A stretch of 41,640 bases of DNA from Synergistaceae bacterium (lineage in GTDB: Bacteria > Synergistota > Synergistia > Synergistales > Aminobacteriaceae), in assembly GCA_017445405.1 (NCBI GenBank), contig JAFSUD010000034.1:1-41640 (forward strand). The letters run 5' to 3'. The translations under genes were made by a program, and so were the position numbers. Shown here piece after piece: positions 32,886 through 41,640 of the stretch. Below the pieces are notes generated by a model. The model searched no databases. It saw only the letters and a program-made list of their open reading frames with translations, and was not told where the DNA came from. How positions within the stretch are numbered: the first letter of the stretch is position 1; the number at the start of each line of letters is the position of its first letter.

Positions 32886-33716
32886 TCACTTCACTACCTG
32901 CTTCCTGTAGTCGTATATGATTCCGCCGGTTTTGGTATCATGCCTGAACCATTCAAACCCTCTTGAAATGAATTGTTCTGCCGGGCTTGGACGCTTGTAT
33001 GAATCATCTCCATTGCACAGTACAAGCCACCCGCCGTTTTTTGTTACGCGCGTAATCTCTGCAAGCTGCGTATTTAGACTTGAGCCTATAACATTTCCGC
33101 TTATGACCGCATCAAACGTATCGTCCTCATAAGGTATGTTTTCTGCCGTTCCGCTGACTACTCTGATATTGCTTATACGTTCACGCCTTATTCTGTCAGT
33201 TAGGTACTCTCTCATGCAATCACTCGGATCACTTGCATAAACACGTTTAGCTTTCTTTGCTGCCGGAAAAGTTAAGCGGCCTGTTCCTGCTCCGACATCA
33301 AGGACTAACTTATCTGTGAGGTCTGCAAGATCATGAAGATGCTGCTCGTCCCAATCACGTATGAAGTCAAGAGTATTCATTATGTGGGGGAAGAAGCAGA
33401 CAACATATATTTCCAGAGCCTTAATGATGAAGAGTTCAGAGGCTCTCATTTCGTCAGGTATCCAGCTATCACCTGGGATGCTTTGAAGCCCGTCAATAAA
33501 CTTCCAGCATTCGGGAGCTTTATAGCGCGCATAGTTATAGACGTAAGGATAACGGTATAATGCTTTTGCGAGTTCGAGCTTGTAGTTACGCTGCTTATCA
33601 GGAAACCAGGCGTATTTGCTGCAGTCAGAGAAAATGACTCGCAGTGCCCAGCGGTCAAACAGCAGAAAGCATTCCATTGTGTAATCAGCGGGGTTAATCC
33701 AGTTGAGATATGCCAT
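32886..33716 (-). CDS. class I SAM-dependent methyltransferase
   Basis: A 276-aa protein. The Rossmann methyltransferase core begins near residue 135: motif I LVLDVGAGTGRLTFPAA, then VYASDPSDCMREYL, motif II/post-I NIRVVSGTAENIPYEDDTFDAVISG, and GGWLVLCNGDD. The N-terminal 130 residues are aromatic-rich and not recognised. It is convergent with the double-glycine peptide gene with no gap between stops. Substrate unknown; peptide, small molecule or tRNA methylation are all possible. Confidence 0.8.
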   Translation of the reverse strand: MAYLNWINPADYTMECFLLFDRWALRVIFSDCSKYAWFPDKQRNYKLELAKALYRYPYVYNYARYKAPECWKFIDGLQSIPGDSWIPDEMRASELFIIKALEIYVVCFFPHIMNTLDFIRDWDEQHLHDLADLTDKLVLDVGAGTGRLTFPAAKKAKRVYASDPSDCMREYLTDRIRRERISNIRVVSGTAENIPYEDDTFDAVISGNVIGSSLNTQLAEITRVTKNGGWLVLCNGDDSYKRPSPAEQFISRGFEWFRHDTKTGGIIYDYRKQVVK

Positions 33717-33727
33717 AAACTTACACC

Positions 33728-34495
33728 TTACAGCAGGTCATAAATCACTCTGATGAAGAATAACGACAGCACGATCAATATCACAGGCCTGACGGTCTTA
33801 GCTCCGCCTTTCTCGAAGAAACGCGCTCCGATGTAATTTCCGGCAATACTGAAGCAGCCGACTGTGATTCCAAGAGGCACAATGACTTTTCCGTTCATGA
33901 AGTACACGGCTATAGCTGCAATGTTAGTCGCAAAGTTTATGGCTTTCGTTACTCCGTTAGCTTTCTGAACGCTGAGTCCCGCAGCTCCGGCCAAGAGCAG
34001 CAGCATGAATGTTCCTGCGCCCGGGCCGTAGAAGCCGTCATAGAATCCGATGAAGAAAGCTACAAGCACGCACACAATGTAAGTCCTGAGAGAAATACTT
34101 TCCTGAGAAGTTCTCTCTTCCCTCAATAAGTCCTGACTCCTGAAGACGTACCAAGCTGTTACAGGAAGTATTACGAGCATCAAGAGCCTGAAAATGTAAT
34201 CGCTGATGAGGAGTGCAGTTTTTGCGCCGAGTGATGAGCCGAGAAGCGCAAAGATTATCCCCAGCACTGAGAGTTTGAGAGGCATATATCCGTCGCGCAT
34301 GAATTTTGTGAATGCTATTGACGTTCCCATTGCGGAGCTGACTTTGTTAGTGCCGATAGCTACGTGAACAGGAAAACCGGCAATCAAGAATGCAGGAAGC
34401 GTTATCAGTCCTCCTCCTCCTCCGATAGCGTCAATGACTCCGCCGATGAAGATTAACGGGCAAATGATAAATAGCTGTGAAATAGTCCAGTCCAA
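33728..34495 (-). CDS. TSUP (TauE/SafE) family permease
   Basis: An inner-membrane protein of about 255 aa of the sulfite/organosulfonate exporter family PF01925. It has about eight membrane segments in two related halves: GGVIDAIGGGGGLITLPAFLIAGFPVHVAIGTNKVSSAMG in the first and FIGFYDGFYGPGAGTFMLLLLAGAAGLSVQKANGVTKAINF in the second. I start it at TTG 34495, with AGGTGA 6 bases upstream; the frame is open to ATG 34543, but that would overlap the upstream gene. Substrate is unknown; members carry sulfur-containing anions or similar small anions. Probably co-transcribed with the small gene upstream (7-base gap). Confidence 0.82.
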   Translation of the reverse strand: MDWTISQLFIICPLIFIGGVIDAIGGGGGLITLPAFLIAGFPVHVAIGTNKVSSAMGTSIAFTKFMRDGYMPLKLSVLGIIFALLGSSLGAKTALLISDYIFRLLMLVILPVTAWYVFRSQDLLREERTSQESISLRTYIVCVLVAFFIGFYDGFYGPGAGTFMLLLLAGAAGLSVQKANGVTKAINFATNIAAIAVYFMNGKVIVPLGITVGCFSIAGNYIGARFFEKGGAKTVRPVILIVLSLFFIRVIYDLL

Positions 34496-34502
34496 TTTTG
34501 AA

Positions 34503-34775
34503 TCACCTGTCTGTATTTGTACTATGACCGAACACTTCATCAAGCATTTCGTTTACTTCTTCGTCTGATGCTGTGTTGTCTGCGATGACCTGTTCAGCAA
34601 GTTCACTATATTCTTCTCTTGAAAGCCCATTGTAATTATTCTGTACTGCTTTGTTATTGCCGCCTATCATTATCTGTGTATTACGTACTTTGCTTTCACT
34701 GACTGCTTCAGGGACTTCGTGTTGGGTAAATAAGGTGGCTATATTCTTCCACAACCTCTTAACAATTGCCAACAT
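34503..34775 (-). CDS. small hypothetical protein
   Basis: A 90-aa soluble protein with a short amphipathic basic start (MLAIVKRLWKNIATLF), a NTQIMIGGNNKAVQNNYNG stretch, and an acidic helical C-terminus (EEYSELAEQVIADNTASDEEVNEMLDEVFG). No family recognised. GGAGGT is about 11 bases before the start. It precedes the TSUP gene by 7 bases and is divergent from the methyltransferase gene. Confidence 0.5.
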   Translation of the reverse strand: MLAIVKRLWKNIATLFTQHEVPEAVSESKVRNTQIMIGGNNKAVQNNYNGLSREEYSELAEQVIADNTASDEEVNEMLDEVFGHSTNTDR

Positions 34776-34862
34776 AACTGCATTAATACCTCCGTAATGA
34801 TTATTGCAAACTTTACATGATGCTTTAATTTACCAATCTGCACATTTGTTGTCAAACTTATT

Positions 34863-34893
34863 TTGCAACGAATCACAATACATATGCTAAAAT
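34863..34893 (+). promoter_or_regulatory. possible promoter for the restriction-modification genes
   Basis: TTGCAA (34863-34868) and an extended -10 TGCTAAAAT (34885-34893), spacing 19, lie 35 bases before the methyltransferase ATG 34929. The spacing is longer than ideal, but the TGn extension compensates. Confidence 0.4.
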
Positions 34894-34928
34894 CTGAACT
34901 CATCAAGATTTGTACAGGAGATTGATTC

Positions 34929-36113
34929 ATGTACACAGTTGAAGCGATAAAGGCTCTCGGAAAACTCAGGACTCCCGAAAGCCTCGATACACTCTTAACT
35001 CTCTTTGATGAAGCTCTCCCCATTGACATTAAGCGTGAAGTAGTCTCATCAATCGGCAGGCACAATGATAGTAACAGAGTGTATGAGTTTGTGAGCCGTG
35101 AAGCCTTCGGGAAAGCTCATCCGATGGAATTAATCTATCAGATGTTCAGGACGTGCCTTTACAGGAGCAAGGAAGACTCGCGTTTTCAGGAACTCCGAGA
35201 AAGAATCATCAATCACTATCATAATGAAGTCATAGACAAGATGAATAAATACTACGATTACCGGCAGAGCAGAGATAGAGCACAGCCTCACGGGAGAATC
35301 ACGGGTCCGATTCTTCTTACGGGGGACTGCGAGGAGACTCTAAAGCAGATTCCTGACGAGTCAGTGCAGCTCGTCTTCACGTCTCCTCCGTACTACAACG
35401 CCCGGGAATACTCAGACTACACATCATATTCTGAGTACCTGGCCAAGATGGGCAGAGTGTTCACTGAATGCGGCAGAGTCCTTGAGGCAGGGAGATTCAT
35501 GATCGTGAACGTCTCGCCGGTCATCACTAAGAGGCCGGGGCGTGAGTTCGAGAGCATAAGATACCCCATACATTACGACCTTCACAGAGTGCTTACTGAG
35601 TCAGGATACTATTTTGTTGACGAGATTATCTGGGTCAAGCCCGAGCCTTCAGTGCCCGACAGAATAAGCGGCTATAAGCAGACCCGCAAGCCGTTATCCT
35701 ACAAGCCTAACTGCATAACCGAGAGCATAATGGTGTACCGCAAGAACTGCAGCTTTCTTCTTGACAGGAACATGAAGAATTACTCAGAATATGACCGCTG
35801 CGAAGATGAAGACATAGATACCTCTAATTGCTGGTACATTGCTCCGAAGGCAGACAAGAATCATCCTGCCGTGTTCCCTGAAGAATTATGCAGAAGGGTA
35901 TTGCGCTATTACTCGTTCGAGAGAGATGCGGTACTAGATCCGTTCGCGGGGTCGGGGACTTTAGGGAGAGCAGCCAGGAAAATGGGAAGAGTGCCTGTGT
36001 TGTGTGAGGTCAATGAAGATTATGCAGAGATTATAGAGAGTGAGGCATTGGGATATTATGACGTTCGAGGAAGAAATAACAGAGCGCACCATAAACAGAT
36101 TACTATCTGGTGA
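34929..36113 (+). CDS. beta-class DNA methyltransferase (N4-cytosine/N6-adenine)
   Basis: A 394-aa modification enzyme. The catalytic motif IV is TSPPY at residues 151-155 and motif I DPFAGSGT comes near 338, the order of beta-class amino-methyltransferases. TSPPY is usual for N4-methylcytosine and some N6-methyladenine enzymes. The first 115 residues look like helical HEAT-type repeats (EAIKALGKLRTPESLDTLLTLF, IKREVVSSIGRHND), an unusual attachment that may aid target recognition or partner contact. GGAG is well placed before ATG 34929. It overlaps the downstream endonuclease gene by 56 bases. Confidence 0.9.
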   Translation: MYTVEAIKALGKLRTPESLDTLLTLFDEALPIDIKREVVSSIGRHNDSNRVYEFVSREAFGKAHPMELIYQMFRTCLYRSKEDSRFQELRERIINHYHNEVIDKMNKYYDYRQSRDRAQPHGRITGPILLTGDCEETLKQIPDESVQLVFTSPPYYNAREYSDYTSYSEYLAKMGRVFTECGRVLEAGRFMIVNVSPVITKRPGREFESIRYPIHYDLHRVLTESGYYFVDEIIWVKPEPSVPDRISGYKQTRKPLSYKPNCITESIMVYRKNCSFLLDRNMKNYSEYDRCEDEDIDTSNCWYIAPKADKNHPAVFPEELCRRVLRYYSFERDAVLDPFAGSGTLGRAARKMGRVPVLCEVNEDYAEIIESEALGYYDVRGRNNRAHHKQITIW

Positions 36114-36930
36114 AGATTACAGAGACGAGATAATCAACGCTATCAACTCGCAGTTCTTTGACTTCACGCTGAAGTTCTTCAGGGAGATTCTGGAGGCAAA
36201 GCTCACTGGAACACACATAAATATGCTCTGGTACAGAGAACACTTCATTAATTCTGAAAATATCAAGCCTGATGATGCAGCGATATATTCCGGCCTGAAC
36301 AGGAAGACCATAACGAACATTTACGGACATGCGACGAGAAAAATAGTTCTTGAGGCAGCAAATAACAACTTCGAATACTTGAGAGCCATGCTGTCGGAAC
36401 TTGAGAATGATGCTGATAACGACTTAGCCGTAACTCTGAGCATAAGCAGGAATGATATTACCGTCAATCTTTCACTAACAGAAAGCCTGATTGTAATTAA
36501 TGCCCTAGCGACAAAGAAGCTGCAGATACGAGGCGGAGCATGGAGCGCAATCGGCAAGAAAGCCGAGAAGCCTTTAGCGGATGAGCTGTGCAGAAGAGCA
36601 GGAGTCCCCGCCATTAACATAGACAGCAGAAATTTTGTGCGTGATAAGACTCTGGACTATGACCGCGAGACGGATTATAAGCTCATAAGCAGAACGGGCA
36701 GAGTTTACCGCGTTGAAGTTAAGCTCATAGGCAGAGGCAACCCGGAATCTGCAGATGCTACGTTTGCCCGTGATACTGATATATTTATTGCTGACACACT
36801 AAGTGAACAGAACAAAGCACAGCTGACATCAAACGGCAAAGAATACCTGATGCTGAGAGATAATCCCCGAATACTTGATGATTTCAGGAGCATTCTTGAC
36901 AGGCTGGACATTCCCTACACAGGACGGTGA
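36058..36930 (+). CDS. putative type II restriction endonuclease
   Basis: A 290-aa protein following and overlapping the methyltransferase gene. I use ATG 36058; GTG 36040 in the same frame is possible. A PD-(D/E)xK-like site is visible: acidic DKTLDYDRETDYKL followed by a strand YRVEVKLIG, giving E-x-K. The N-terminal half is helical (ITERTINRLLSG, LKFFREILEAKLTG) with a CfrBI-type look, but I cannot name the family with certainty. Tight coupling to a methyltransferase supports a restriction function. The overlap and order (methyltransferase first) protect the host during establishment. Confidence 0.7.
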   Translation: MTFEEEITERTINRLLSGEDYRDEIINAINSQFFDFTLKFFREILEAKLTGTHINMLWYREHFINSENIKPDDAAIYSGLNRKTITNIYGHATRKIVLEAANNNFEYLRAMLSELENDADNDLAVTLSISRNDITVNLSLTESLIVINALATKKLQIRGGAWSAIGKKAEKPLADELCRRAGVPAINIDSRNFVRDKTLDYDRETDYKLISRTGRVYRVEVKLIGRGNPESADATFARDTDIFIADTLSEQNKAQLTSNGKEYLMLRDNPRILDDFRSILDRLDIPYTGR

Positions 36931-36934
36931 AAAC

Positions 36935-38167
36935 ATGATACGCAAGATACTACACACATCAGACTGGCACATAGGCCGCAAGCTCAAAGAACATGACAGG
37001 ACACGAGAGTTCCAGAAATTTTTTGATGAGCTTCTGAGGATAATACATGATGAAAATATTGATGCCCTTCTTGTTGCTGGAGACATCTTCGACAATACTA
37101 CTCCCACAGTTCAGGCACAGGATATGTATTACTCGCTCCTCAGCCGACTCGTCAGTTCCCCATGCCGACACATCGTCATCATCTCCGGCAACCACGACTC
37201 GCCCTCCTTCCTCGATGCTCCTGCCGACCTCCTCGAGCACTGCCGAATCCACGTCGTCGGCCAGGCCCGCCAAGACCCCGCAGAAGAAGTCCTCCCGCTC
37301 TCCGACTCTGAAGGACGCACCGAACTCATAGTGTGTGCAGTCCCCTTCCTGAGAAACAGGGACGTGATGAGGGCAGACATCAGCGACTCCTTCAGCGACA
37401 TCGAGTCGGCCATCAAGTCCGGCATCGTGGAACACTACCGGCGAGTCTTCGAACGTGCACGCGAACTTCAGGGGGACTCGGACGTACCGGTTATCGCTAT
37501 GGGGCATCTTTTCCTTCAGGAGGGCAGAGCAAGACCAGACGACGGCACACGTGAACTCTACGTCGGGACAGCTATTCGTGTTGACGCAGGAATTTTTCCG
37601 GAGTGGCTGACGTATACCGCACTCGGACACCTGCACTCTCCGCAGACAGCAGGACGCGACAATATACGTTACAGCGGATCGCCTATACAGATGGGCTTCG
37701 GAGAGGCCGGGCAGAACAAAGCGGTGTACATTCTCGATCTCGAGGGCAGACATCTTACAGGCATACGCGAGGCACAAATCCCGGAGTATCAGAGGCTCGA
37801 ACGCATAAGCGGAGATATTCCGTCAATAATTTCGCAGCTCGGAGAACTCGGCGGGCGCAATGAAGCAATGTGGGTAGAAGTTACGCACACGGGAACGGAA
37901 GCGACAGGCAGCCTTCATAAAGAACTCAGCGACTACGCAAAGGCTTTCCCCGAGCTGGAGATTCTGAGCGTGAACAGCGATACCCCGGAGAGCGAGATAA
38001 TCCCGAGTCCTGACACAGGAGGCCGTAACCTCGACGACATATCACCCGAGAAAATATTTGATCTCCTCATGGACAGCAAGAAAACTCCAGAAAGCCAGAG
38101 AGAACTATTCCGCAGGATGTATCAAGAAATTCTGCACAGCATAGAGACAGGAGAGGCCTATCAATGA
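36935..38167 (+). CDS. sbcD: nuclease SbcCD subunit D
   Basis: Mn-dependent nuclease subunit of SbcCD (bacterial Mre11). Phosphoesterase motifs are present: LHTSDWHIGRKL, VAGDIFDNTTP, IISGNHDSPSFL, and VIAMGHLFLQ with TALGHLHSPQ, so all metal-ligand His/Asp/Asn positions appear intact. Start ATG 36935 is chosen because the protein then begins MIRKILHTSDWH as in the family; the frame extends back into the endonuclease gene. Length is 410 aa. It overlaps sbcC as ATGA. Confidence 0.95.
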   Translation: MIRKILHTSDWHIGRKLKEHDRTREFQKFFDELLRIIHDENIDALLVAGDIFDNTTPTVQAQDMYYSLLSRLVSSPCRHIVIISGNHDSPSFLDAPADLLEHCRIHVVGQARQDPAEEVLPLSDSEGRTELIVCAVPFLRNRDVMRADISDSFSDIESAIKSGIVEHYRRVFERARELQGDSDVPVIAMGHLFLQEGRARPDDGTRELYVGTAIRVDAGIFPEWLTYTALGHLHSPQTAGRDNIRYSGSPIQMGFGEAGQNKAVYILDLEGRHLTGIREAQIPEYQRLERISGDIPSIISQLGELGGRNEAMWVEVTHTGTEATGSLHKELSDYAKAFPELEILSVNSDTPESEIIPSPDTGGRNLDDISPEKIFDLLMDSKKTPESQRELFRRMYQEILHSIETGEAYQ

Positions 38168-40884
38168 AGATACTGAACATAACGCTGAAGAATCTAAACT
38201 CGCTGCGTGGCGAATGGTACATAAATCTTGAGGATAATGCTTACACAACAGAAGGCATCTTCGCAGTAACCGGCCCAACAGGTGCAGGAAAGACCACTAT
38301 TTTTGATGCTGTATGCCTCGCACTCTACGGACAGACTCCCCGCCTCAAAAAAGTAACGAGCACAACGAACGAGATAATGTCCAAAGGTACTGGCGAATGT
38401 TACGCGTATGTTACCTTCAGCACTGAAGCAGGGAAATTCACATGCAAGTGGGGGCAGCACAGAAAGGGGCTAGAGTTCGACGGCAAGCTCCAGAAAATAG
38501 ACCACCAGATATTTGACGAGTCAGGGACTCCCTTAACGCACAATGCAGAGGACACTCCCGGAAAAGTTGACGAACTCACAGGAATGGACTTCACGAGGTT
38601 CACAAGGGCGATGATGCTCGAGCAGGGAGGATTTGATGCATTCCTCGATGCCGGCAAGAACGAACGCGCCGAGATTCTGGAGCTGATAACGGGAACAAGT
38701 ATTTACAGCGACATATCAAGGCGTGTGTTTGCGAGATGCAGACTCGAGAGGGACTCGCTCGCCAACAAGAAAAGCAAGCTCGATGGCCTTAAGGAATCCT
38801 ACGACGGCATGAGTGAGGACGCTATCACATCAGAGATTGAGCAGCTAAACGCGGAGATTGCACGCCTCAGAGCAGCTCACGATGACACAGCCTCAGCGAG
38901 GGACATTCTGCGTGAGATAAAGAATCTTTCTGTTGACTTGGCCAGAACGCAGGATGATATATCCATTCATGAGAAACGCATTGAGGCATTCACTGCAGAG
39001 CGCAGAAGAATGGACTCCGCAGAACGGGCAGCAGAGATAGAGCCGGACTACACGCGCCTGATGTCGGCACGCAGCACTAAGGCCAAGTGCGAGTCAGAGT
39101 GCCGGAGGATGCAGGAGAGCATCGGGCGGGACGAGTCGAGTCTTGCCAGATATGCAGAGGTTATCCCAAAGATGACGGATGAACTCTCGCGCCTCAGAGG
39201 GAGCATCCCGGACTCCCCTGATGTTGTTGTGATGAGGGTTAAGTCGGCAATTGATGAATACACGAAAGCCGAAGAAGACTACAAGCAAAGCGAGGCACAG
39301 TTGCAGGCAGCAGAAGCAAGGCTGAAGAAGGCACAGGCCGAATCAATGAAGCGTGTAGAGGCCGGGAAGACTGTCCGGGCAAAACTGAACGAGGCCGAGC
39401 AGAATCACAGGAGAGTGTTTGACGAGATAATGAGCACGAGAGCACGGACGACAGCAGCCGTACTTGACGAGGAACGCGCGAAACTCAGGCCGGGTACTCC
39501 ATGCCCGTTATGCGGATCGCCTGAACACCCGGGAGTCGTTCACGGCGAGTCAGCTCACGAGGAAGCAGAGGCACTCTTCAGACGCAGCGAGAAACTCCAG
39601 GCAGACATGGACAGGCTCGGCGAGATAGTGCAGTCCGCGAAATCCAGCCTTGACCGTGCAATCGAGAACTGGAACAAGGCCTACGCAGAGGAACAGACAG
39701 CCGCAAATGAAGCCTCACGACTCAGAGAGGAGAAGTCCGCTGATGCCGAGAAGCTCTCTTCATGCAGAATTGCCGTGAGCGAGGCTATTTATCCTCTGGG
39801 GCTTGCAGGAACGCGCGGAACTGGCGAAGTGCTGAGGAAGACTCAGGAGTGGGCGGAAAGAGTGAGGCAGCTTGAGGAACGCATACAATCTTCACAGAAC
39901 GAGACAGCTAGGCTCGGGTCGGTGATTGCTGCTGCGAAAGATAACCTATCCCTAAAGAATGATGAACTCTCTGCACTTGGCCGGGAGCTTTCGGAGCTTG
40001 AAGCGTTATTCCGGGATAAGCTGACCGCTAAGAACTTCACAGATGAGAGCGATTTTGCGTCGTCGTTGCAGTACGTGAGTGAACTTCCCGGACTCAGGCA
40101 GAGATGGCAGGAACTCACAGACGGAACGAATAAACTTGCCGGAAAGTTAGAGGACATCCAGCGCAGATTAGACGAGAAGAAGGCACAGGACACATCATCG
40201 GGAACGTTTGAAGAGATGGATGCACTCTTCAGGAAACAGGAAGCAGGAATTATCGCGGTGAGCAGCAAAATAGCCTCGTTGACTCAGAAGCTGGAGAACG
40301 TCCGGACTCTTCAGGCCAAGATTGCAGAACTCGAGAAGGAATGTGCATCGCAGAAGGATATTGCGGACAACTGGGCAGCGTTGAACAGCCTCATAGGTTC
40401 AGCGGAAGGCGACAAGTTCAGGGTGTTTGCACAGAAGGTTACGCTGGAGCTTGTCGTGAACAATGCGAATGATTACCTGCAGAAGATGAACGGAAGGTAT
40501 GTGCTGGTGCTGCCGCCTGAGAGCAAAGACCTGAAGCTGAGTGTGAAGGATAACGAACAGCAGGGGGAGATCCGGCCGACAGACAATTTGTCGGGGGGAG
40601 AACGATTCCTGATAAGTCTCGCGCTCGCTCTGGGACTCTCGCAGATCTCGGGGAGCAAGGCCAGAGTCGACTCGCTGTTCCTTGATGAGGGATTCGGCTC
40701 GCTCGACGAGGACTCGCTCCACACAGCACTCGAGGCACTCGGCGAAGTCCGGCGCGAGGGACGGATGATCGGCATCATCTCGCACGTGTCGGCATTGCGC
40801 GAGAGGATAGCCGCACAAATCAGGGTAATACCTCAGAGCGAGGGAGTGAGCGTGATTGAGGGGCCGGGTTGCAGCAGGGAGTGA
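38164..40884 (+). CDS. sbcC: nuclease SbcCD subunit C (Rad50-like SMC ATPase)
   Basis: A 906-aa SMC-like ATPase that pairs with SbcD to open hairpins and process blocked DNA ends. Walker A GPTGAGKTTIF is at residues 37-47. Two long coiled coils flank a zinc hook CPLCGSPEHPG near residue 447. The C-terminal part has signature LSGGERFLISLALALGLSQ and Walker B LFLDEGFGSLDED. It overlaps sbcD by four bases. SbcCD cleaves long palindromes and acts in double-strand break repair; it probably has no special link with the restriction genes beyond proximity. Confidence 0.95.
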   Translation: MKILNITLKNLNSLRGEWYINLEDNAYTTEGIFAVTGPTGAGKTTIFDAVCLALYGQTPRLKKVTSTTNEIMSKGTGECYAYVTFSTEAGKFTCKWGQHRKGLEFDGKLQKIDHQIFDESGTPLTHNAEDTPGKVDELTGMDFTRFTRAMMLEQGGFDAFLDAGKNERAEILELITGTSIYSDISRRVFARCRLERDSLANKKSKLDGLKESYDGMSEDAITSEIEQLNAEIARLRAAHDDTASARDILREIKNLSVDLARTQDDISIHEKRIEAFTAERRRMDSAERAAEIEPDYTRLMSARSTKAKCESECRRMQESIGRDESSLARYAEVIPKMTDELSRLRGSIPDSPDVVVMRVKSAIDEYTKAEEDYKQSEAQLQAAEARLKKAQAESMKRVEAGKTVRAKLNEAEQNHRRVFDEIMSTRARTTAAVLDEERAKLRPGTPCPLCGSPEHPGVVHGESAHEEAEALFRRSEKLQADMDRLGEIVQSAKSSLDRAIENWNKAYAEEQTAANEASRLREEKSADAEKLSSCRIAVSEAIYPLGLAGTRGTGEVLRKTQEWAERVRQLEERIQSSQNETARLGSVIAAAKDNLSLKNDELSALGRELSELEALFRDKLTAKNFTDESDFASSLQYVSELPGLRQRWQELTDGTNKLAGKLEDIQRRLDEKKAQDTSSGTFEEMDALFRKQEAGIIAVSSKIASLTQKLENVRTLQAKIAELEKECASQKDIADNWAALNSLIGSAEGDKFRVFAQKVTLELVVNNANDYLQKMNGRYVLVLPPESKDLKLSVKDNEQQGEIRPTDNLSGGERFLISLALALGLSQISGSKARVDSLFLDEGFGSLDEDSLHTALEALGEVRREGRMIGIISHVSALRERIAAQIRVIPQSEGVSVIEGPGCSRE

Positions 40885-40934
40885 TATAATGCGCCGTCAT
40901 AAGCAATAACGTAAACGGAGGGATATATCACCTC

Positions 40935-41640
40935 ATGATTGAGTTTCTGGAAATTCTCGCTGACACCGTCCGCCAGCACCCCGACAGACCTGCAGTAGTC
41001 GACAGGGACGGAACACGCACAACAAACATAGCCGAGCTATATTCCTGCGCGCTCAAGGTCAATAACTGGCTGAGGACTCACAACATCGGACGGGAGGACG
41101 TAGCCGCAATATACTTCCCCAAAGGTCTCGAGTACATCGCCGCACGAATCGGCATCATGATGTCCGGGGCTGCATGGCTCGGACTTGAGGACATTATGGG
41201 CAAGTCCCGGATCGATTTCGCAATTCATGACAGCGGGTGCAAAGTCGTCTTCGGCATGGAGAAGTGGAACGAGGCCATGAAGCTGGAGGAGTGCCCCGAG
41301 ATTGCTGACCCTGACCCTCACGACCTAGCCTTCATGCTGTACACGTCGGGCAGCACAGGTTACCCCAAAGGCGTAATGCAGGAGTACGGTTTTTACGACA
41401 AGCTCACGAAGTTCTGTCTGGAAATCTTCACACGATACAGCCAGCCCGAACCGTATATACATGCTGAAGTTACGCCCCAGTCCTTCCTGACCGGCATTAT
41501 TCAGACAATCGGAGTGCTGGGCGTGAGAGGAACACTTCATGAAGTATCGCATGAGATGGCAAGAGACATTGATGCTCTGGCGGCGTACTTCGGGAAGCAC
41601 AATCTGCGTTACGGAGGATTCTCACCCAACCTCTTGCAAC
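40935..41640 (+). CDS. AMP-binding (adenylation) enzyme, 3' end beyond window
   Basis: Partial, 235 codons present. ANL-superfamily enzyme that activates a carboxylate as acyl-AMP. Visible are RPAVVDRDGTRTTNIAEL near the start, the A3 core motif YTSGSTGYPKGVM (about residues 136-148) and an RIGIMMSGAAWLGLE segment. The motif spacing is like amino-acid-activating domains of NRPSs or D-alanine ligase (DltA)-type proteins rather than acetyl-CoA synthetase, but the specificity pocket lies beyond the window. ATG 40935 is preceded by GGAGGG about 12 bases upstream. Confidence 0.85.
   Translation, partial: MIEFLEILADTVRQHPDRPAVVDRDGTRTTNIAELYSCALKVNNWLRTHNIGREDVAAIYFPKGLEYIAARIGIMMSGAAWLGLEDIMGKSRIDFAIHDSGCKVVFGMEKWNEAMKLEECPEIADPDPHDLAFMLYTSGSTGYPKGVMQEYGFYDKLTKFCLEIFTRYSQPEPYIHAEVTPQSFLTGIIQTIGVLGVRGTLHEVSHEMARDIDALAAYFGKHNLRYGGFSPNLLQ

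Noticed and set aside
36959..37777. 272-codon minus-strand ORF opposite sbcD
   Set aside because: Antisense to all SbcD motifs with no domain or start signal of its own.
34929..40884. A four-gene defence island (methyltransferase, nuclease, SbcD, SbcC)
   Set aside because: SbcCD look like complete housekeeping repair proteins; only 4 bases separate sbcD from the endonuclease gene, but proximity alone is not enough to claim a combined defence system.

Overview
The window comes from a diderm (outer-membrane) bacterium of intermediate GC, most likely a member of Synergistota/Synergistaceae. A TolC-type outer-membrane protein and several CsgG-family proteins indicate an outer membrane. The large Ig-repeat surface protein ends in a Gly-Gly-Cys, hydrophobic, Arg-Arg tail that resembles the Synergist-CTERM sorting signal. 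The taxon is an inference; no rRNA or tRNA gene is present to confirm it.

Layout. 1-4344 (+): a (AAGC)6 repeat, a TtcA-like PP-loop gene with a duplicated 3' tail, mutS, and a DUF1919 gene whose reading frame is controlled by a (TTCGCAG)8 tract. 4389-8581 (-): a TolC / PHP phosphatase / MacA-like adaptor / MacB-like ATPase operon with no permease. 8684-11646 (-): a GarR-type reductase, a decayed BrnT toxin gene with two antitoxin-like paralogues, and a GT4 glycosyltransferase with a duplicated 3' tail. 11729-31009 (-): one very tight 17-gene run of about 19 kb holding a type VII (ESX/Yuk-like) secretion system. 31148-34775: a 3-methyladenine glycosylase gene preceded by a copy of its own 5' end, a secreted YHYH-SNase nuclease, a double-glycine-leader peptide, a methyltransferase, a TSUP permease and a small orphan. 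34929-40884 (+): a type II-like methyltransferase/endonuclease pair and sbcDC. 40935 to the end (+): the start of an AMP-binding (adenylation) enzyme.

The most notable system is the 11729-31009 operon. It encodes a 1500-residue FHA-FtsK/SpoIIIE ATPase of the EssC type, a YukD-like ubiquitin fold protein, a WXG100 pair with near-identical strong ribosome binding sites, further WXG100-like and helical small proteins, a Gly/Ala-rich putative secreted protein, a PP2C phosphatase and a membrane Ser/Thr kinase. Upstream in the same run, with gaps of a few bases or overlapping stop/start codons, are an Ig-repeat surface protein, a CsgG-family protein, two smaller CsgG-like paralogues and two more exported proteins. 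Canonical EsaA, EssA and EssB are not seen. I infer a type VII system adapted to a two-membrane envelope, with the CsgG-family proteins as candidates for the outer-membrane passage and the kinase/phosphatase/FHA trio as its control circuit.

Two genome-plasticity themes recur. One is simple-sequence repeats placed where slippage would change a reading frame. The other is partial duplication of one end of a gene directly beside the intact gene (ttcA, the GT4 gene and mpg), which looks like one-sided recombination or allele replacement.
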